A DNA stretch of 55,426 nt from Bacteroidales bacterium (GCA_030683155.1 JAUXMV010000034.1:1-55426); one strand, 5' to 3'. Positions 9,095 to 18,412 are shown, numbered from the stretch's first letter. The notes: generated by a model not told the origin, from the letters alone. Numbers and translations are program-made.

Positions 9095-12000
9095 TTAATG
9101 AATAATCAACTTCTTTGGAGCTATGGATTTATGTTTGATATCAACAAAATACATTCCTTTTGCCAAACCTACAGTACTGATTTCAGTTTCAGAGGCATTA
9201 ACAATGAAGTGTTTAAGTATAGTTCCTTGAATATCTCGAAAAATTATTTCACTGCCTACAGCTTGATCCGGTACTCGGATAATAATATTCGACCTAGCTG
9301 GATTTGGAAACAATTGCATTTCACTTAAGGTTTTTTCTTCAGGGAAGATTCCGAGAAGATTAGAAACAAGCATATTTGACAAATAGAGATTGTTTCCAAA
9401 ATGATTATAGGCTTCAAAGCGAATTTTCAGGCCTGACATTCCAGTATACTGGCTGATATTAATAACCGGACAAGGTGCTCCGTATGTTCCTGCACTGCAC
9501 CAATCTTCTATTTGTTGCGGCACAAATGAAAGTGTAGTCGGAAATGTGGTTTCAAATATACCCTGACCATTAGGACCATTTGAATAAACCCTTTCCCAAG
9601 TTGCTCCACAATCAGTTGAAACGCTGACTCTTAATGAATCTTTTCTGTTACTTTTCTGCGCATAAGCATAATCGAACCAAATATATGCATTCTGCATTCC
9701 TTCAAGATTTAAAGGTGGACTTATCAGATAGTCATTCTTAAAAAGGTAGTTGTAACTGAAGAAATTCATCCAGGCAGTTCGACTGCCATTACCAAGTGTT
9801 TGTATCTCCCATGTTTTCAATCCATCCGGATTTTCAACTTCCCACCCAATTTCATCAAATGAAAGCACATCAAAACTTTGTTCGTATGGCATTGAATATC
9901 CGCCAACAAGAATGTAATCATTCATCTCTTTTGAGGCTTCGCCAACATGATTTGATACAGTAAGTTTTACACTGTAGGTTGTGTTTTGATTGAATTGCAC
10001 AACCGGATTTTTGGAGGCTGAACTTGTTTCATTCAAAAAACTTACATCAGCAGGAATGAACTCCCAGTTCCATGAAGACGGACAATTTTCTGATAAATCC
10101 TTCAACTCAACAACCATTCCAGCGCAACCAATCAGCTTTGAAGCTTCAAAATTAGCTATTGGGGAAGCTGCAGCTGTGACAGTAATACAATCTGAACAAA
10201 CCAATGTATCACTGCCGAGAGCGTTTGAAACGATAAGATGCACATCAAAGACACCTTCATTTTCATATAAAATTCCGGTTGGGAATCTTTCATTTGAAAA
10301 AGCTGGATTGCCCCCTTCAAAAGTCCATATCCACTCTTGTGGGATACCCAATGTTTCATCAAAGAAATCAACTGAGCATCCGGCTGCGACACTTGTTAGA
10401 GAAGAAGAAAAAGACGCCGCCAGACTTGAAAGATAGGGAGAAGAGCTCCAAAGACCTCTTCCATAAGTACCTGCTCTGATCAAATCACCTTCCGGACTTA
10501 CTGGATCATAAAAAATTTCTACCTCTGTAACTTTTACACTTGCAGGCAGTCCGCTGTTAAATAATATCCATTCACTCATTGAATTATCACGGTAAAAAAC
10601 AGCAATATCTGTTCCCAGATAAAGCCCTTCGTTGCTGTTTTTGTAATAGGCGATGGAGTTAATCTGAATCCCTGAAAGGTTTGCACTCATCTCCTGCCAG
10701 GTAACGCCTTTGTCAACTGACTTAAAAATTCGCGTTTGTTGGGCTATATAAACAATATTTTCATCTGTAGGATGGGTTTCAATGGCTGTAATATTGTTAA
10801 TAGCCGGAAGATTTCCAGTTCTGTTTACCCAGTTTACCGACTGATCTTTAACATTTTCTGAAAAATACAACTTGTTTCCGCTGGCAGCATAAATGATATT
10901 CGTATTTGCATATGACTGGGCTACAACATTAAAATTATTTGTGTTCATTGTGCTTATTTTCTCCCATTGAACATTTCCCACGGATGACGCTTTGATATTT
11001 GTGCTGCGCCAAATATTCTTAAAACCAATGAACATGATGTTTCCATCATTATGATCGATGATAAAAGGCGTAACCCAACCACCACTTTCTGTGATGCCAT
11101 TTGTTTGTGAGCCTGCAATTTTACCATTGGAATTATTATTGAAATTCCGAAAAACGTCTCCATAATATAAGGTGTAATAACTGTATCTCGCATCAAAAGG
11201 GTCGTAAGCGCATTCCATTCCATCACCACCCCCAACAGCAATCCAGCTTGAACCATTTATAACAGATGTTCCATTATCCTGATAGCCATTTATAACAAAA
11301 TCTTTATTTGTTGCGCTTTGTCCAATTTTGTAGGCCTGACTAATAACAAGTCCATTCGAAATTTCAGTCCAGTTAACACCTCCATTATCTGACCAATAAA
11401 GGCCACCATCATTTCCGGCGAAAAGTCTGTTGTTTAAAGGGGAATATTCAAGCACATGCAAATCTGCATGAACAGATTGTACGCCACATGCGCCATACCA
11501 ATGCGAACGTATCGCCCAGCTCAATCCACCGTTGGATGATTTAAAACAATTAACGCCACCGGCATAAATCACGTCAGCATTTGTTGGATCTACTGCCATA
11601 TCAAGGTCGTACCAGGCTTGGCCACCACTTCCGCCATTGCAATCCCATGCCATTATATTGGGTGAGTTTGATCGCAATGTAAAACTTTGACCTGCGTTTT
11701 CAGAACGGTAAATCCCTTTAAATGAGTCAGAATTAGTAAGCAGAAAATATACTATTTCAGGATTAGCGGCAGAAACACCTATCACTCCCCTGCTACCTCC
11801 AGGGAGTCCATTTGAAACACCGGTAAAACTGATGCCATTGTCAGTAGATTTGTAAAAAGTTCCACCAATAGCTGCATAAACAATGTCAGGATTGTCAGGC
11901 TTCAAAACTATTTCTTTGAAATTTCCAGTGCGCGACAAAACCCAACTCAAACCGGCATTAGTTGTCCGAAAAACACCCCCATTGGTAGCCGCAAGTATAA

Positions 12001-12742
12001 TCTGTGGATTGTCAGGATGTTGAACCATTCTGCCGACAGTCACATTTCCCATTCCGTTGTTCCAGGGTTCCCAGTTATTACCTCCATCAATGCTTCGCCA
12101 AACCCCAAGTCCGGGAGCATCGCCAGCATCCCTGTCACCGGTGCCAATATATATAATTGAAGGATTGATGTAGTCTATAATAATGGACGAGACACCCAAT
12201 GTGGGAAGATGATCGGTTAAAACAATCCAATTTGTTCCATGATCGTAGGAAACCCACAACCCACCTGAAGGAGCTCCAGTATATAAGATATCTGCATTCG
12301 TTGGGTGAAAAGCGATGGCGTTTAAGCGTCCTAATCCTCTATAACCATTATAGCCAGAAGGAACTGTGAAAGGTCCGAGAGGAGTCCAGTCTCCGTTGAG
12401 ATTGCGTGTTTTACCAAATTTTTGTAAAAAATCATTGTAGGCTACAATTTCTCTGTCAGGCGTGGGTTTGGTGCCATCGGGAGAAACGCGCTGACCCATT
12501 ATATATTCCCACCTTTTAAAAGGCTTAAAACCACTTCCTTTTGTCACTTCCCTTCCTTCCCAATAGGTTTCAAAAGCGCGTTGAGTCTGAAAAAAATTAG
12601 CTTTTTCATTTTGCATCATTTCGATCCAATACGGGTAAACTGCCGTATCATTTGTTTGACTTTTTGCCAAGAATGGATTGAAAAACAACAAACTGCATAC
12701 GAACAGCAATGCAATTCTTAGATGATTGAATTTAGACATCAA
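9095..12742 (-). CDS. T9SS type A cargo with BNR/sortilin-like propeller repeats
   Basis: The 1215-residue protein has a signal peptide (1-29; Met2 is an equally good start). A large beta-propeller region (about 115-770) is built of BNR/VPS10-like repeats such as GLSWVL, SSNGGLSWAI, SDNGGVNWTE and SVDKGVTWQE. Two PKD-like domains (about 774-858 and 862-945), a MAM-like jelly roll (about 947-1127) and a type A T9SS sorting domain (about 1140-1215, LFPNPARSN, KGMYFVDI) follow. Such repeats occur in sialidases and in carbohydrate-binding or adhesive surface proteins. I see no sialidase catalytic signature, so a catalytic role is not supported. The gene lies upstream of its half-paralogue on the same strand, 178 bp apart, with its own -7 box. 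Confidence 0.85.
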   Translation of the reverse strand: MMSKFNHLRIALLFVCSLLFFNPFLAKSQTNDTAVYPYWIEMMQNEKANFFQTQRAFETYWEGREVTKGSGFKPFKRWEYIMGQRVSPDGTKPTPDREIVAYNDFLQKFGKTRNLNGDWTPLGPFTVPSGYNGYRGLGRLNAIAFHPTNADILYTGAPSGGLWVSYDHGTNWIVLTDHLPTLGVSSIIIDYINPSIIYIGTGDRDAGDAPGLGVWRSIDGGNNWEPWNNGMGNVTVGRMVQHPDNPQIILAATNGGVFRTTNAGLSWVLSRTGNFKEIVLKPDNPDIVYAAIGGTFYKSTDNGISFTGVSNGLPGGSRGVIGVSAANPEIVYFLLTNSDSFKGIYRSENAGQSFTLRSNSPNIMAWDCNGGSGGQAWYDLDMAVDPTNADVIYAGGVNCFKSSNGGLSWAIRSHWYGACGVQSVHADLHVLEYSPLNNRLFAGNDGGLYWSDNGGVNWTEISNGLVISQAYKIGQSATNKDFVINGYQDNGTSVINGSSWIAVGGGDGMECAYDPFDARYSYYTLYYGDVFRNFNNNSNGKIAGSQTNGITESGGWVTPFIIDHNDGNIMFIGFKNIWRSTNIKASSVGNVQWEKISTMNTNNFNVVAQSYANTNIIYAASGNKLYFSENVKDQSVNWVNRTGNLPAINNITAIETHPTDENIVYIAQQTRIFKSVDKGVTWQEMSANLSGIQINSIAYYKNSNEGLYLGTDIAVFYRDNSMSEWILFNSGLPASVKVTEVEIFYDPVSPEGDLIRAGTYGRGLWSSSPYLSSLAASFSSSLTSVAAGCSVDFFDETLGIPQEWIWTFEGGNPAFSNERFPTGILYENEGVFDVHLIVSNALGSDTLVCSDCITVTAAASPIANFEASKLIGCAGMVVELKDLSENCPSSWNWEFIPADVSFLNETSSASKNPVVQFNQNTTYSVKLTVSNHVGEASKEMNDYILVGGYSMPYEQSFDVLSFDEIGWEVENPDGLKTWEIQTLGNGSRTAWMNFFSYNYLFKNDYLISPPLNLEGMQNAYIWFDYAYAQKSNRKDSLRVSVSTDCGATWERVYSNGPNGQGIFETTFPTTLSFVPQQIEDWCSAGTYGAPCPVINISQYTGMSGLKIRFEAYNHFGNNLYLSNMLVSNLLGIFPEEKTLSEMQLFPNPARSNIIIRVPDQAVGSEIIFRDIQGTILKHFIVNASETEISTVGLAKGMYFVDIKHKSIAPKKLIIH

Positions 12743-12779
12743 ATATTTTATTTATAATGACAAGATTTTTTTAATCAAG

Positions 12780-12787
12780 CAAAATTA
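12780..12787 (-). promoter_or_regulatory. -7 box TAATTTTG for the 1215-residue cargo gene
   Basis: The minus-strand TAATTTTGC lies 37 bases before the start codon at 12742. It matches TAnnTTTG. Confidence 0.5.
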
Positions 12788-12962
12788 GTACTTAAATTCT
12801 ATAAATAGTCAGGCAAATTGAAGAACTTAAACAGTTTTTATTAAAGCCCTTATTAGAGTTTGTGCTTCAATTATTACTTCCGATTGATCATGGAAAGCGC
12901 TCTGAGATCAATGAAAATGAACAACCGAAAAACCAAATGTTCATCTGAAAGTCAAAAAACTT

Positions 12963-12970
12963 TACCTTTG
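12963..12970 (+). promoter_or_regulatory. -7 box TACCTTTG for the KAS III gene
   Basis: It matches TAnnTTTG and would give a leader of roughly 75 nt before the ATG at 13051. The leader is AT-rich and shows no clear structured element. Confidence 0.4.
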
Positions 12971-13050
12971 GCGACGATTTTGCTGCATTTTGCGATTTAT
13001 ATTGTAAAAGCAAAATACTTAACTCTTTTATTATTAATAACTTATAAATA

Positions 13051-14127
13051 ATGAAGTACCTAAACACTGTCATTACAGGAACCGGAAGTTTTATACCATC
13101 ACGTGTCATCAGCAATTCAGACTTTTTAAAACAGATATTTTTCGAAAAGGATCACAGTCTCATTGATAGCCCGGGAGAAGAAGTCACAAGAAAATTTCGC
13201 GATATTACTGGAATTTATGAAAGAAGGTGGGTTGATGAAGGCATGAACAACTCAGATATGGCTGGCCTGGCGGCTGAGAAAGCAATTCTTGATGCAGGGA
13301 TTGACCGTGAAACTATCGACCAGATTATTGTTGCCCATAATTTTGGAAACGTAACAAAAGATAGTATTCAAACTGATATTGTTCCTAGTATTGCCTCTAG
13401 AGTTAAGCATTTACTTGGGATCAAAAACCCTTCATGCATCGCTTTTGACATTGTTTTTGGCTGTCCTGGCTGGATTCAGGGGGTCATACAATCGCATGCT
13501 TTTATTCAATCTGGCATGGCAAAGCGTTGTCTTGTTATTGGAAGTGAAACGCTTTCTCGGGTGGTTGACGTATACGACAGAGATACGATGATTTTTAGTG
13601 ACGGAGCAGGCGCTGCAATCGTTGAAGGTATTGAATCCGATGAAAAAAAAGGATTGCTCTCCTATTCATTCGTTTCCCATACTGAGGAAGAAGTTGGATA
13701 TCTCTATCACGGGAAATCAAATTCTCCAGATTGTGACCCAAATATCGGTTACATTAAAATGAACGGCCGTAAAATCTATGAATATTCGCTCACACAGGTT
13801 CCTTCCGCAATGAAAGTTGCCATGGATCGTTCAGGTATTGACATCAATGAAATTAAAAAAGTATTAATTCACCAGGCAAATGAAAAAATGGATGAAGCGA
13901 TTGTTCAGCGATTTTACAAGCTTTATAAGGTGAAAGTGAGCACAGCTGAAAAGATGCCCATGAATATTCAAACTCTTGGTAATAGTTCAGTTGCAACAGT
14001 TCCTACTTTGTATGATATGATTCTGAAAAATCAACTTGAAGGCCATCAAATTAATGAGAATGATGTTGTGATTTTTGCCTCGGTTGGTGCTGGCATGAAT
14101 ATTAACTCTTTTGTGTATAAACAGTAA
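13051..14127 (+). CDS. 3-oxoacyl-ACP synthase III (FabH-like KAS III)
   Basis: The 358-residue protein has the thiolase-fold KAS III layout. The catalytic triad is visible as Cys138 (in FGCPGW), His274 (in IHQAN) and Asn311 (in LGNSS). The C-terminal GAGMN glycine turn is also present. FabH condenses acetyl-CoA or a branched acyl-CoA with malonyl-ACP to start fatty-acid synthesis in the cytosol. Around the cysteine the text is FGCPGW rather than the classic AACAGF, and the protein is longer than E. coli FabH (317 residues). It may therefore be a specialised KAS III such as those priming other acyl products. It is not in a fatty-acid operon here, so I leave the symbol blank. Confidence 0.85.
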   Translation: MKYLNTVITGTGSFIPSRVISNSDFLKQIFFEKDHSLIDSPGEEVTRKFRDITGIYERRWVDEGMNNSDMAGLAAEKAILDAGIDRETIDQIIVAHNFGNVTKDSIQTDIVPSIASRVKHLLGIKNPSCIAFDIVFGCPGWIQGVIQSHAFIQSGMAKRCLVIGSETLSRVVDVYDRDTMIFSDGAGAAIVEGIESDEKKGLLSYSFVSHTEEEVGYLYHGKSNSPDCDPNIGYIKMNGRKIYEYSLTQVPSAMKVAMDRSGIDINEIKKVLIHQANEKMDEAIVQRFYKLYKVKVSTAEKMPMNIQTLGNSSVATVPTLYDMILKNQLEGHQINENDVVIFASVGAGMNINSFVYKQ

Positions 14128-14266
14128 ACCTGTTTTTGGATTTGAATCAAACCTAAGTAAATTAATATTTTATTCATTATCAATGTGTTATATTATTTTA
14201 TTTTATTAAGGTAAATACCTGAATAACAATTAATGATTGCAATCGTTTTATCTTCAATGCAAGAAC

Positions 14267-14274
14267 TAAGTTTG
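14267..14274 (+). promoter_or_regulatory. -7 box TAAGTTTG for the CoA-binding gene
   Basis: It matches TAnnTTTG and would give a leader of about 60 nt before the ATG at 14340. Confidence 0.45.
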
Positions 14275-14339
14275 CAATGGATTAAAAAGCACAAAAATTA
14301 ATAGTTTCTCAGCCTCTCTTTTTTTGAAACCAGAATAAA

Positions 14340-14702
14340 ATGAAAAAGCGTGTTTTAGTTATTGGAGCCAGTCCTAAACCTCACAGGTTTTCGCATATGG
14401 CAATTAAGAAACTACTTCAAAACGAACATGAAGTTTTTGCAATTGGAAACAGGGAAGATTTTGCAGCAGGTATTCCAATTCAGAAAGGGTTTGGCGGTAT
14501 CAAAAACATTGATACTATTACACTCTACATCAACAAAGGAAATCAGAAACCAATCGAAGGTTCGATCCTCGAACTGAATCCTAAAAGAATTATTTTCAAT
14601 CCTGGCAGCGAAAACAGCAGTTTGGCTACCAAAGCCAAAGAGCTGGGAATAGAGGTAGTTTATGATTGTACTTTGGTTATGCTTGGGCAAGGTTCATTCT
14701 AA
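14340..14702 (+). CDS. CoA-binding domain protein (YccU-like)
   Basis: The 120-residue protein is a single Rossmann-type CoA_binding_2 domain. It opens with VLVIGASPKPHRFSHMA, in which the glycine-serine turn binds nucleotide. It ends with the family's typical closing segment, GIEVVYDCTLVMLG. Members are similar to the CoA-binding domain of succinyl-CoA synthetase, but their cellular role is unclear. A -7 box is present upstream. The stop lies 98 bases before the next gene's chosen start. Confidence 0.8.
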   Translation: MKKRVLVIGASPKPHRFSHMAIKKLLQNEHEVFAIGNREDFAAGIPIQKGFGGIKNIDTITLYINKGNQKPIEGSILELNPKRIIFNPGSENSSLATKAKELGIEVVYDCTLVMLGQGSF

Positions 14703-14727
14703 GAAAATCACACAAGACATTTTTTGT

Positions 14728-14735
14728 TATTTTTG
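14728..14735 (+). promoter_or_regulatory. -7 box TATTTTTG for the type B cargo gene
   Basis: It matches TAnnTTTG and lies just after the preceding stop codon. The expected transcription start near 14742 rules out the longest reading-frame start at 14666 and supports an ATG at 14771 or 14801. Confidence 0.55.
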
Positions 14736-14800
14736 CACACTTAAGTTGTCATTTACAGCGTTATTTTCGAATGAGAAATATTTCTAAGAGACAGACTTTC

Positions 14801-15961
14801 ATGTCAAAAATTGTAAAACTGGTATTCATTACTGTATTAGCCTTTCCTGTATTGGCTCATTCGCAAGTTGACTGTGCAATTACGGTTGATAGTGAGATTC
14901 CTGTCTGCCATGGTCAAACAATAACTTTATCAGTAGCCAAAGGCGAGAATAATGTGTATTTATGGAGTCCGGGAGGTGAAACAACTTCATCCATAAAATT
15001 TAAAGCTACTGAAGCTACATCGTTCACAGTTACTGTTACTGATACAGTTACAGGTGAAGCATGTTACAGCGCTCCCTTTTTAGTAGAAGTTTATCCCCCT
15101 TTTACAATTTCTTTTGAACAGATGCAGCTTACCTGCACCAATGGCGATAATGATAACGGAAATACAGCCATGATAAAAGCCACTGCATTGGGCGAATCTG
15201 GTCCTTATGTTTACGAATGGAATGTAAGACCAACTCAGATTGCGCCTTCAAATCCTTCCTTAGCAATTGGACTCAAAGCATTTCAAAAGTATTTCATCAA
15301 TGTTACTGATATTAATGGCTGCTCCAATAGTGATTCTGTCTACACAAAAGCTTATTCCAATGCAACAGTTGAAGTAAAGACAACTCCCGACACAGCCTAT
15401 ATTCAAAACCCATATGTAACTTTTGAGTTTGAAAATTTATCCATCGATACTGTTCAAATACTTAGTCATTTTTGGGAATTTGGTGATAAAAGTCCCAGAT
15501 CAGTGCTGGAAGCACCCGTTCACGTTTATACTGAAGTAGGTGATTACCAGTCATATCTCACTGTTTACAATCAACAAGGCTGTGATACAGTTTATTTCAA
15601 GGAAGTAAAAGTATTGCCTATAAAACTCCAAATACCAAACATCATCACTCCCAATGGAGACAATGTTAATGATGTTTTTATTATTACCGAGGCTCCCGCA
15701 AATAATGATGAACCTGGTGTTGATTTAAAATCAGTTTCAACATCTGGTGCAATCAAACCGCTGTCGGCTTATTACAAAAGAACTACTTTGGTTATTTTTA
15801 ACCGGCAGGGCAGAAAAGTTTTTGAATCCAGCAATTACAATAACGACTGGGGCGGAGATGGTTTAAAAGATGGTGTATATTTTTATGTTTTACAATGTGA
15901 AGGCTTTAAAAGCAATGAAGTTTATAGAGGTTCGGTTACCATCATGGGTAGCAGTAATTGA
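14801..15961 (+). CDS. T9SS type B (CHU_C) cargo with a PKD domain
   Basis: From the chosen start the protein is 386 residues. I chose 14801 because MSKIVKLVFITVLAFPVLAH is a clean signal peptide and the predicted promoter lies at 14728. An in-frame ATG at 14771 is the alternative. The mature part has an Ig-like region, a PKD domain (HFWEFGDKSP, HVYTEVGDY), and a gliding-motility-type C-terminal domain (ITPNGDNVNDVF, VIFNRQGRKVFES, WGGDGLKDGVYFY). CHU_C domains direct T9SS export of type B cargo, often with PorP/SprF-like partners; none is seen here. Its function is unknown beyond secretion or adhesion. Confidence 0.85.
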   Translation: MSKIVKLVFITVLAFPVLAHSQVDCAITVDSEIPVCHGQTITLSVAKGENNVYLWSPGGETTSSIKFKATEATSFTVTVTDTVTGEACYSAPFLVEVYPPFTISFEQMQLTCTNGDNDNGNTAMIKATALGESGPYVYEWNVRPTQIAPSNPSLAIGLKAFQKYFINVTDINGCSNSDSVYTKAYSNATVEVKTTPDTAYIQNPYVTFEFENLSIDTVQILSHFWEFGDKSPRSVLEAPVHVYTEVGDYQSYLTVYNQQGCDTVYFKEVKVLPIKLQIPNIITPNGDNVNDVFIITEAPANNDEPGVDLKSVSTSGAIKPLSAYYKRTTLVIFNRQGRKVFESSNYNNDWGGDGLKDGVYFYVLQCEGFKSNEVYRGSVTIMGSSN

Positions 15962-15967
15962 TTAATT

Positions 15968-15999
15968 TTGTAAACCTGACAAATAAAATCATAGTTTTG
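15968..15999 (+). promoter_or_regulatory. Full promoter (TTG, 21 bp, TAGTTTTG) for the DUF1573-yajC operon
   Basis: A -33 TTG at 15968-15970 and a -7 box TAGTTTTG at 15992-15999 are separated by 21 bp. That is one of the two most complete Bacteroidota promoters in the window. The transcription start is expected near 16005. Confidence 0.65.
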
Positions 16000-16003
16000 C
16001 CAA

Positions 16004-16462
16004 ATGAATAAAAAAATGATCCGTTTGATAGCCATTTTTGCTTTGACACTGTTTTTCTCATGTCAGGGTGAGCAAAAAAACATTCCTGCCAACCTGGTCA
16101 AGAACCCAAAGTCAGCAACAGGCATTCAAAGTACAGATATGCCACAAATTACATTTACTAAAGTTGAACATGATTTTGGCAGACTCATACAAGGAGAACA
16201 GGTTATTCATGTTTTTAAGTTTACAAACACAGGCTCGTCCGACTTGCTTATCAGTAAAGTTAGTGCAAGTTGTGGTTGTACTGCAAGCAAATATACAAGA
16301 GAGCCGGTAAAACCAGGGCAAGAAGGCAAAGTTGAAATAACTTTCGATTCAAATGGGCAACGCGGTATTCAAAACAAAACAATTACAGTTCTCACAAATG
16401 GATCACCACAAACAACAACATTAAGAGTTAAAGCACAAGTAGTTACACCTGAATCTTATTAA
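16004..16462 (+). CDS. DUF1573 lipoprotein
   Basis: The 152-residue protein has a lipoprotein signal with the lipobox FFSC (about residue 20). It is followed by a single DUF1573 Ig-like domain with the family text FDFGRLIQGEQV-type (HDFGRLIQGE), FKFTNTGSSDLLI and VSASCGCTA. Family members are envelope proteins of unknown function, common in Bacteroidota. The predicted transcription start nearly coincides with this ATG. The in-frame ATG at 16016 is therefore a serious alternative and also leaves a complete signal peptide. It heads an operon with yajC 11 bp downstream. Confidence 0.85.
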   Translation: MNKKMIRLIAIFALTLFFSCQGEQKNIPANLVKNPKSATGIQSTDMPQITFTKVEHDFGRLIQGEQVIHVFKFTNTGSSDLLISKVSASCGCTASKYTREPVKPGQEGKVEITFDSNGQRGIQNKTITVLTNGSPQTTTLRVKAQVVTPESY

Positions 16463-16473
16463 TAAATCATGCT

Positions 16474-16800
16474 ATGGATATTTTAAACATTTTACTATTC
16501 TCTCCACCTGCCGAAGGGCAAGAAAGCGGAGGCCTGCTTTCATTTCTACCACTTGTATTGATTATGGTAGTATTTTATTTCTTTTTCATTCGTCCGCAAA
16601 TGAAAAAAGCAAAAGATCAGCGCGTTTTTCGTGAAGCCTTAAAAAAAGGTGATAAAGTTATCACCATAGGTGGTATTCATGGAAAAATTGCTGAAGTGAA
16701 AGAAACAACCGTTCTACTTGATGTGGAGGGCGGAAATAAACTTCTTCTTGAAAAGAGTGCTATTATTTCTGATAGCGCTCAGGTTGGACTGGCAAAATAA
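16474..16800 (+). CDS. yajC: Preprotein translocase subunit YajC
   Basis: The 108-residue protein has one N-terminal membrane segment (about residues 23-42, FLPLVLIMVVFYFFFIRPQM). The family's cytoplasmic domain follows, with GDKVITIGGIHGKIAEV. YajC associates with SecDF at the Sec translocon and is conserved but not essential in most bacteria. The gene lies 11 bp after the DUF1573 gene and is closed by a rho-independent terminator. Confidence 0.95.
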   Translation: MDILNILLFSPPAEGQESGGLLSFLPLVLIMVVFYFFFIRPQMKKAKDQRVFREALKKGDKVITIGGIHGKIAEVKETTVLLDVEGGNKLLLEKSAIISDSAQVGLAK

Positions 16801-16805
16801 ATCTT

Positions 16806-16837
16806 AAAGCCGGAATAATATCCGGCTTTTTTTTTCT
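16806..16837 (+). terminator. Rho-independent terminator after yajC
   Basis: The stem AAGCCGGA / TCCGGCTT has a 6-base loop and is followed by a run of T. It may attenuate rather than block reading into the YbbR-like gene, which starts only 8 bases after it. Confidence 0.8.
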
Positions 16838-16844
16838 TTAATTT

Positions 16845-17822
16845 ATGGTAGGAATTCAAAAGTCAAATACGTTACAGGTTAATATCAAGAAAAGGAAGCG
16901 TCTTGTCGTTTTTTTTCTTTTCCTAATATTTTCTTCACTGCTTTGGCTGCTTATTAAACTGTCCTCATTTTATACTATAAGCACTGATATTCAATTGAAT
17001 ATTATTGATCCACCTGCCGATATCTGGATCAGTGATAAAGCTTCTACACATAAACTAAAAGCAATTATCAATGCAAATGGTTTTCGATTGCTTAAAATCA
17101 GTTACTTCAGCAAAAAACCAGTTGAGGTAAAGATTCCCCTTTCAGCAGTTCCTTTCCGTAAGCAAAATCAAAACACCTATTATCTTAACACAATTAATGC
17201 AAAAGAATTTATTTCTGCGAAATTTGGTATCAACGAAAATGAAATAAGTTTTGTTGAAAATGAAATTATTTTTGATGTTGAGCCTGTTTTAAGCGCATTG
17301 ATACCAGTAAAACTCATCCACAATTTTCAATTTAAGGACCAATTTGGGAAATACGGTGACATAACTTTAAACTTTGAAACTGTTGAAGTTTTTGCTCCCA
17401 AGCATATTTTGGATACACTTTCATTTGTATCAACCGAGCTTGTTGAGAAGAAAGACATAATGGAAAATTTTTCTGGTACTGCCAAAATTACTTATGAAGA
17501 GAATACTTTCAGACCTCTTATCAATTTAATAGAATATGAAGTAAATGTTGAGAAATTCACTGAATCGAAAGTTAAAATTCGTATTCAGAAACCTGCAAAA
17601 CCACAGTTGAAAATCTTTCCAGATCATGTTGAAATATTTTTTAACGTTGCGATGAAAGATTTTGACAAGATAAACAACGAAGAATTTATAGCTGAAATTG
17701 ACACGACCGGCCTTTTTGACCGAAAGCAATTTCTTAATTTACGTGTATTGAAAACACCAGTAGAAGCAAATATTAATCGTATTTCACCTGAACGTGTTGA
17801 ATATCTGATTCTAAAAAAATGA
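16845..17822 (+). CDS. YbbR-like/CdaR-like domain protein
   Basis: The 325-residue protein has an N-terminal membrane anchor (about residues 21-42) after a basic segment. The rest is beta-rich and extracytoplasmic, with YbbR-like repeats (KPVEVKIPLSAVPF; LIPVKLIHNFQFKDQFG). In Firmicutes YbbR/CdaR regulates a diadenylate cyclase. In Bacteroidota the gene is typically found between yajC and coaE as here, and its role is not settled. The stop codon overlaps the coaE start by 4 bp (ATGA), so the two genes are translationally coupled. Confidence 0.8.
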   Translation: MVGIQKSNTLQVNIKKRKRLVVFFLFLIFSSLLWLLIKLSSFYTISTDIQLNIIDPPADIWISDKASTHKLKAIINANGFRLLKISYFSKKPVEVKIPLSAVPFRKQNQNTYYLNTINAKEFISAKFGINENEISFVENEIIFDVEPVLSALIPVKLIHNFQFKDQFGKYGDITLNFETVEVFAPKHILDTLSFVSTELVEKKDIMENFSGTAKITYEENTFRPLINLIEYEVNVEKFTESKVKIRIQKPAKPQLKIFPDHVEIFFNVAMKDFDKINNEEFIAEIDTTGLFDRKQFLNLRVLKTPVEANINRISPERVEYLILKK

Positions 17823-18412
17823 TTAAAGTTGGTATTACCGGCAACATTGGAAGTGGCAAAAGCCTGATATGCTCAATTTTTGACCGATTGAATGTTCCCG
17901 TATTTAATGCTGATAGTGAAGCCAGAAAGCTATATTCACACGCTGACATCAAAAGAAAAATCAAATCACATTTTGGAGAAGAGTTATTCGATGAACATGA
18001 TAATTTAATACCATCACTTCTTGCAAAAAAAATATTTGCCAATAAAGAAGATCTGAATTTTGTAAACGGGATTATTCATCCGGCTGTCAGAGAAAGATAT
18101 AATCAATGGCTCGATACGAAAAACAAGGATTTCTACACACTTTATGAAGCCGCAATTCTTTTTGAAACTGGCTATAACAAAGACTTTCAAAAGATAATTT
18201 TTGTTTCAGCACCTGAATCAGTGCGCTTTCATAGATTGATTGAAAGGGATAAAAGTGAACCCAAATTAATTGAGGAAAGAATGAGAAACCAATGGCCTGA
18301 ATCTCAAAAACTTCATTTAGCTGATTTTGTTATAGTTAACGATGGCAAAACGCATATAATTCCGCAAGTGATTGATATTCATAAAAGAATTATTGCAATG
18401 CTTCCACACTAG
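17819..18412 (+). CDS. coaE: Dephospho-CoA kinase
   Basis: The 197-residue protein is full length for CoaE. It shows the P-loop GITGNIGSGKS (residues 5-15), the substrate motif NADSEARKLY (about 30-39), and the lid-region text RLIERDK. The enzyme phosphorylates dephospho-CoA at the 3'-OH of ribose, the last step of coenzyme A synthesis, in the cytosol. Its start overlaps the YbbR-like stop by 4 bp. It closes the operon, but I see no strong terminator after it. Confidence 0.95.
   Translation: MIKVGITGNIGSGKSLICSIFDRLNVPVFNADSEARKLYSHADIKRKIKSHFGEELFDEHDNLIPSLLAKKIFANKEDLNFVNGIIHPAVRERYNQWLDTKNKDFYTLYEAAILFETGYNKDFQKIIFVSAPESVRFHRLIERDKSEPKLIEERMRNQWPESQKLHLADFVIVNDGKTHIIPQVIDIHKRIIAMLPH

Noticed and set aside
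9990-10436. 148-codon plus-strand frame inside the 1215-residue cargo gene
   Set aside because: It is antisense to the PKD domains of a clear gene; no domain of its own.
14560-14580. tRNA T-arm-like GGTTCGATCCTCG
   Set aside because: It lies inside the CoA-binding protein gene and no cloverleaf can be formed around it.
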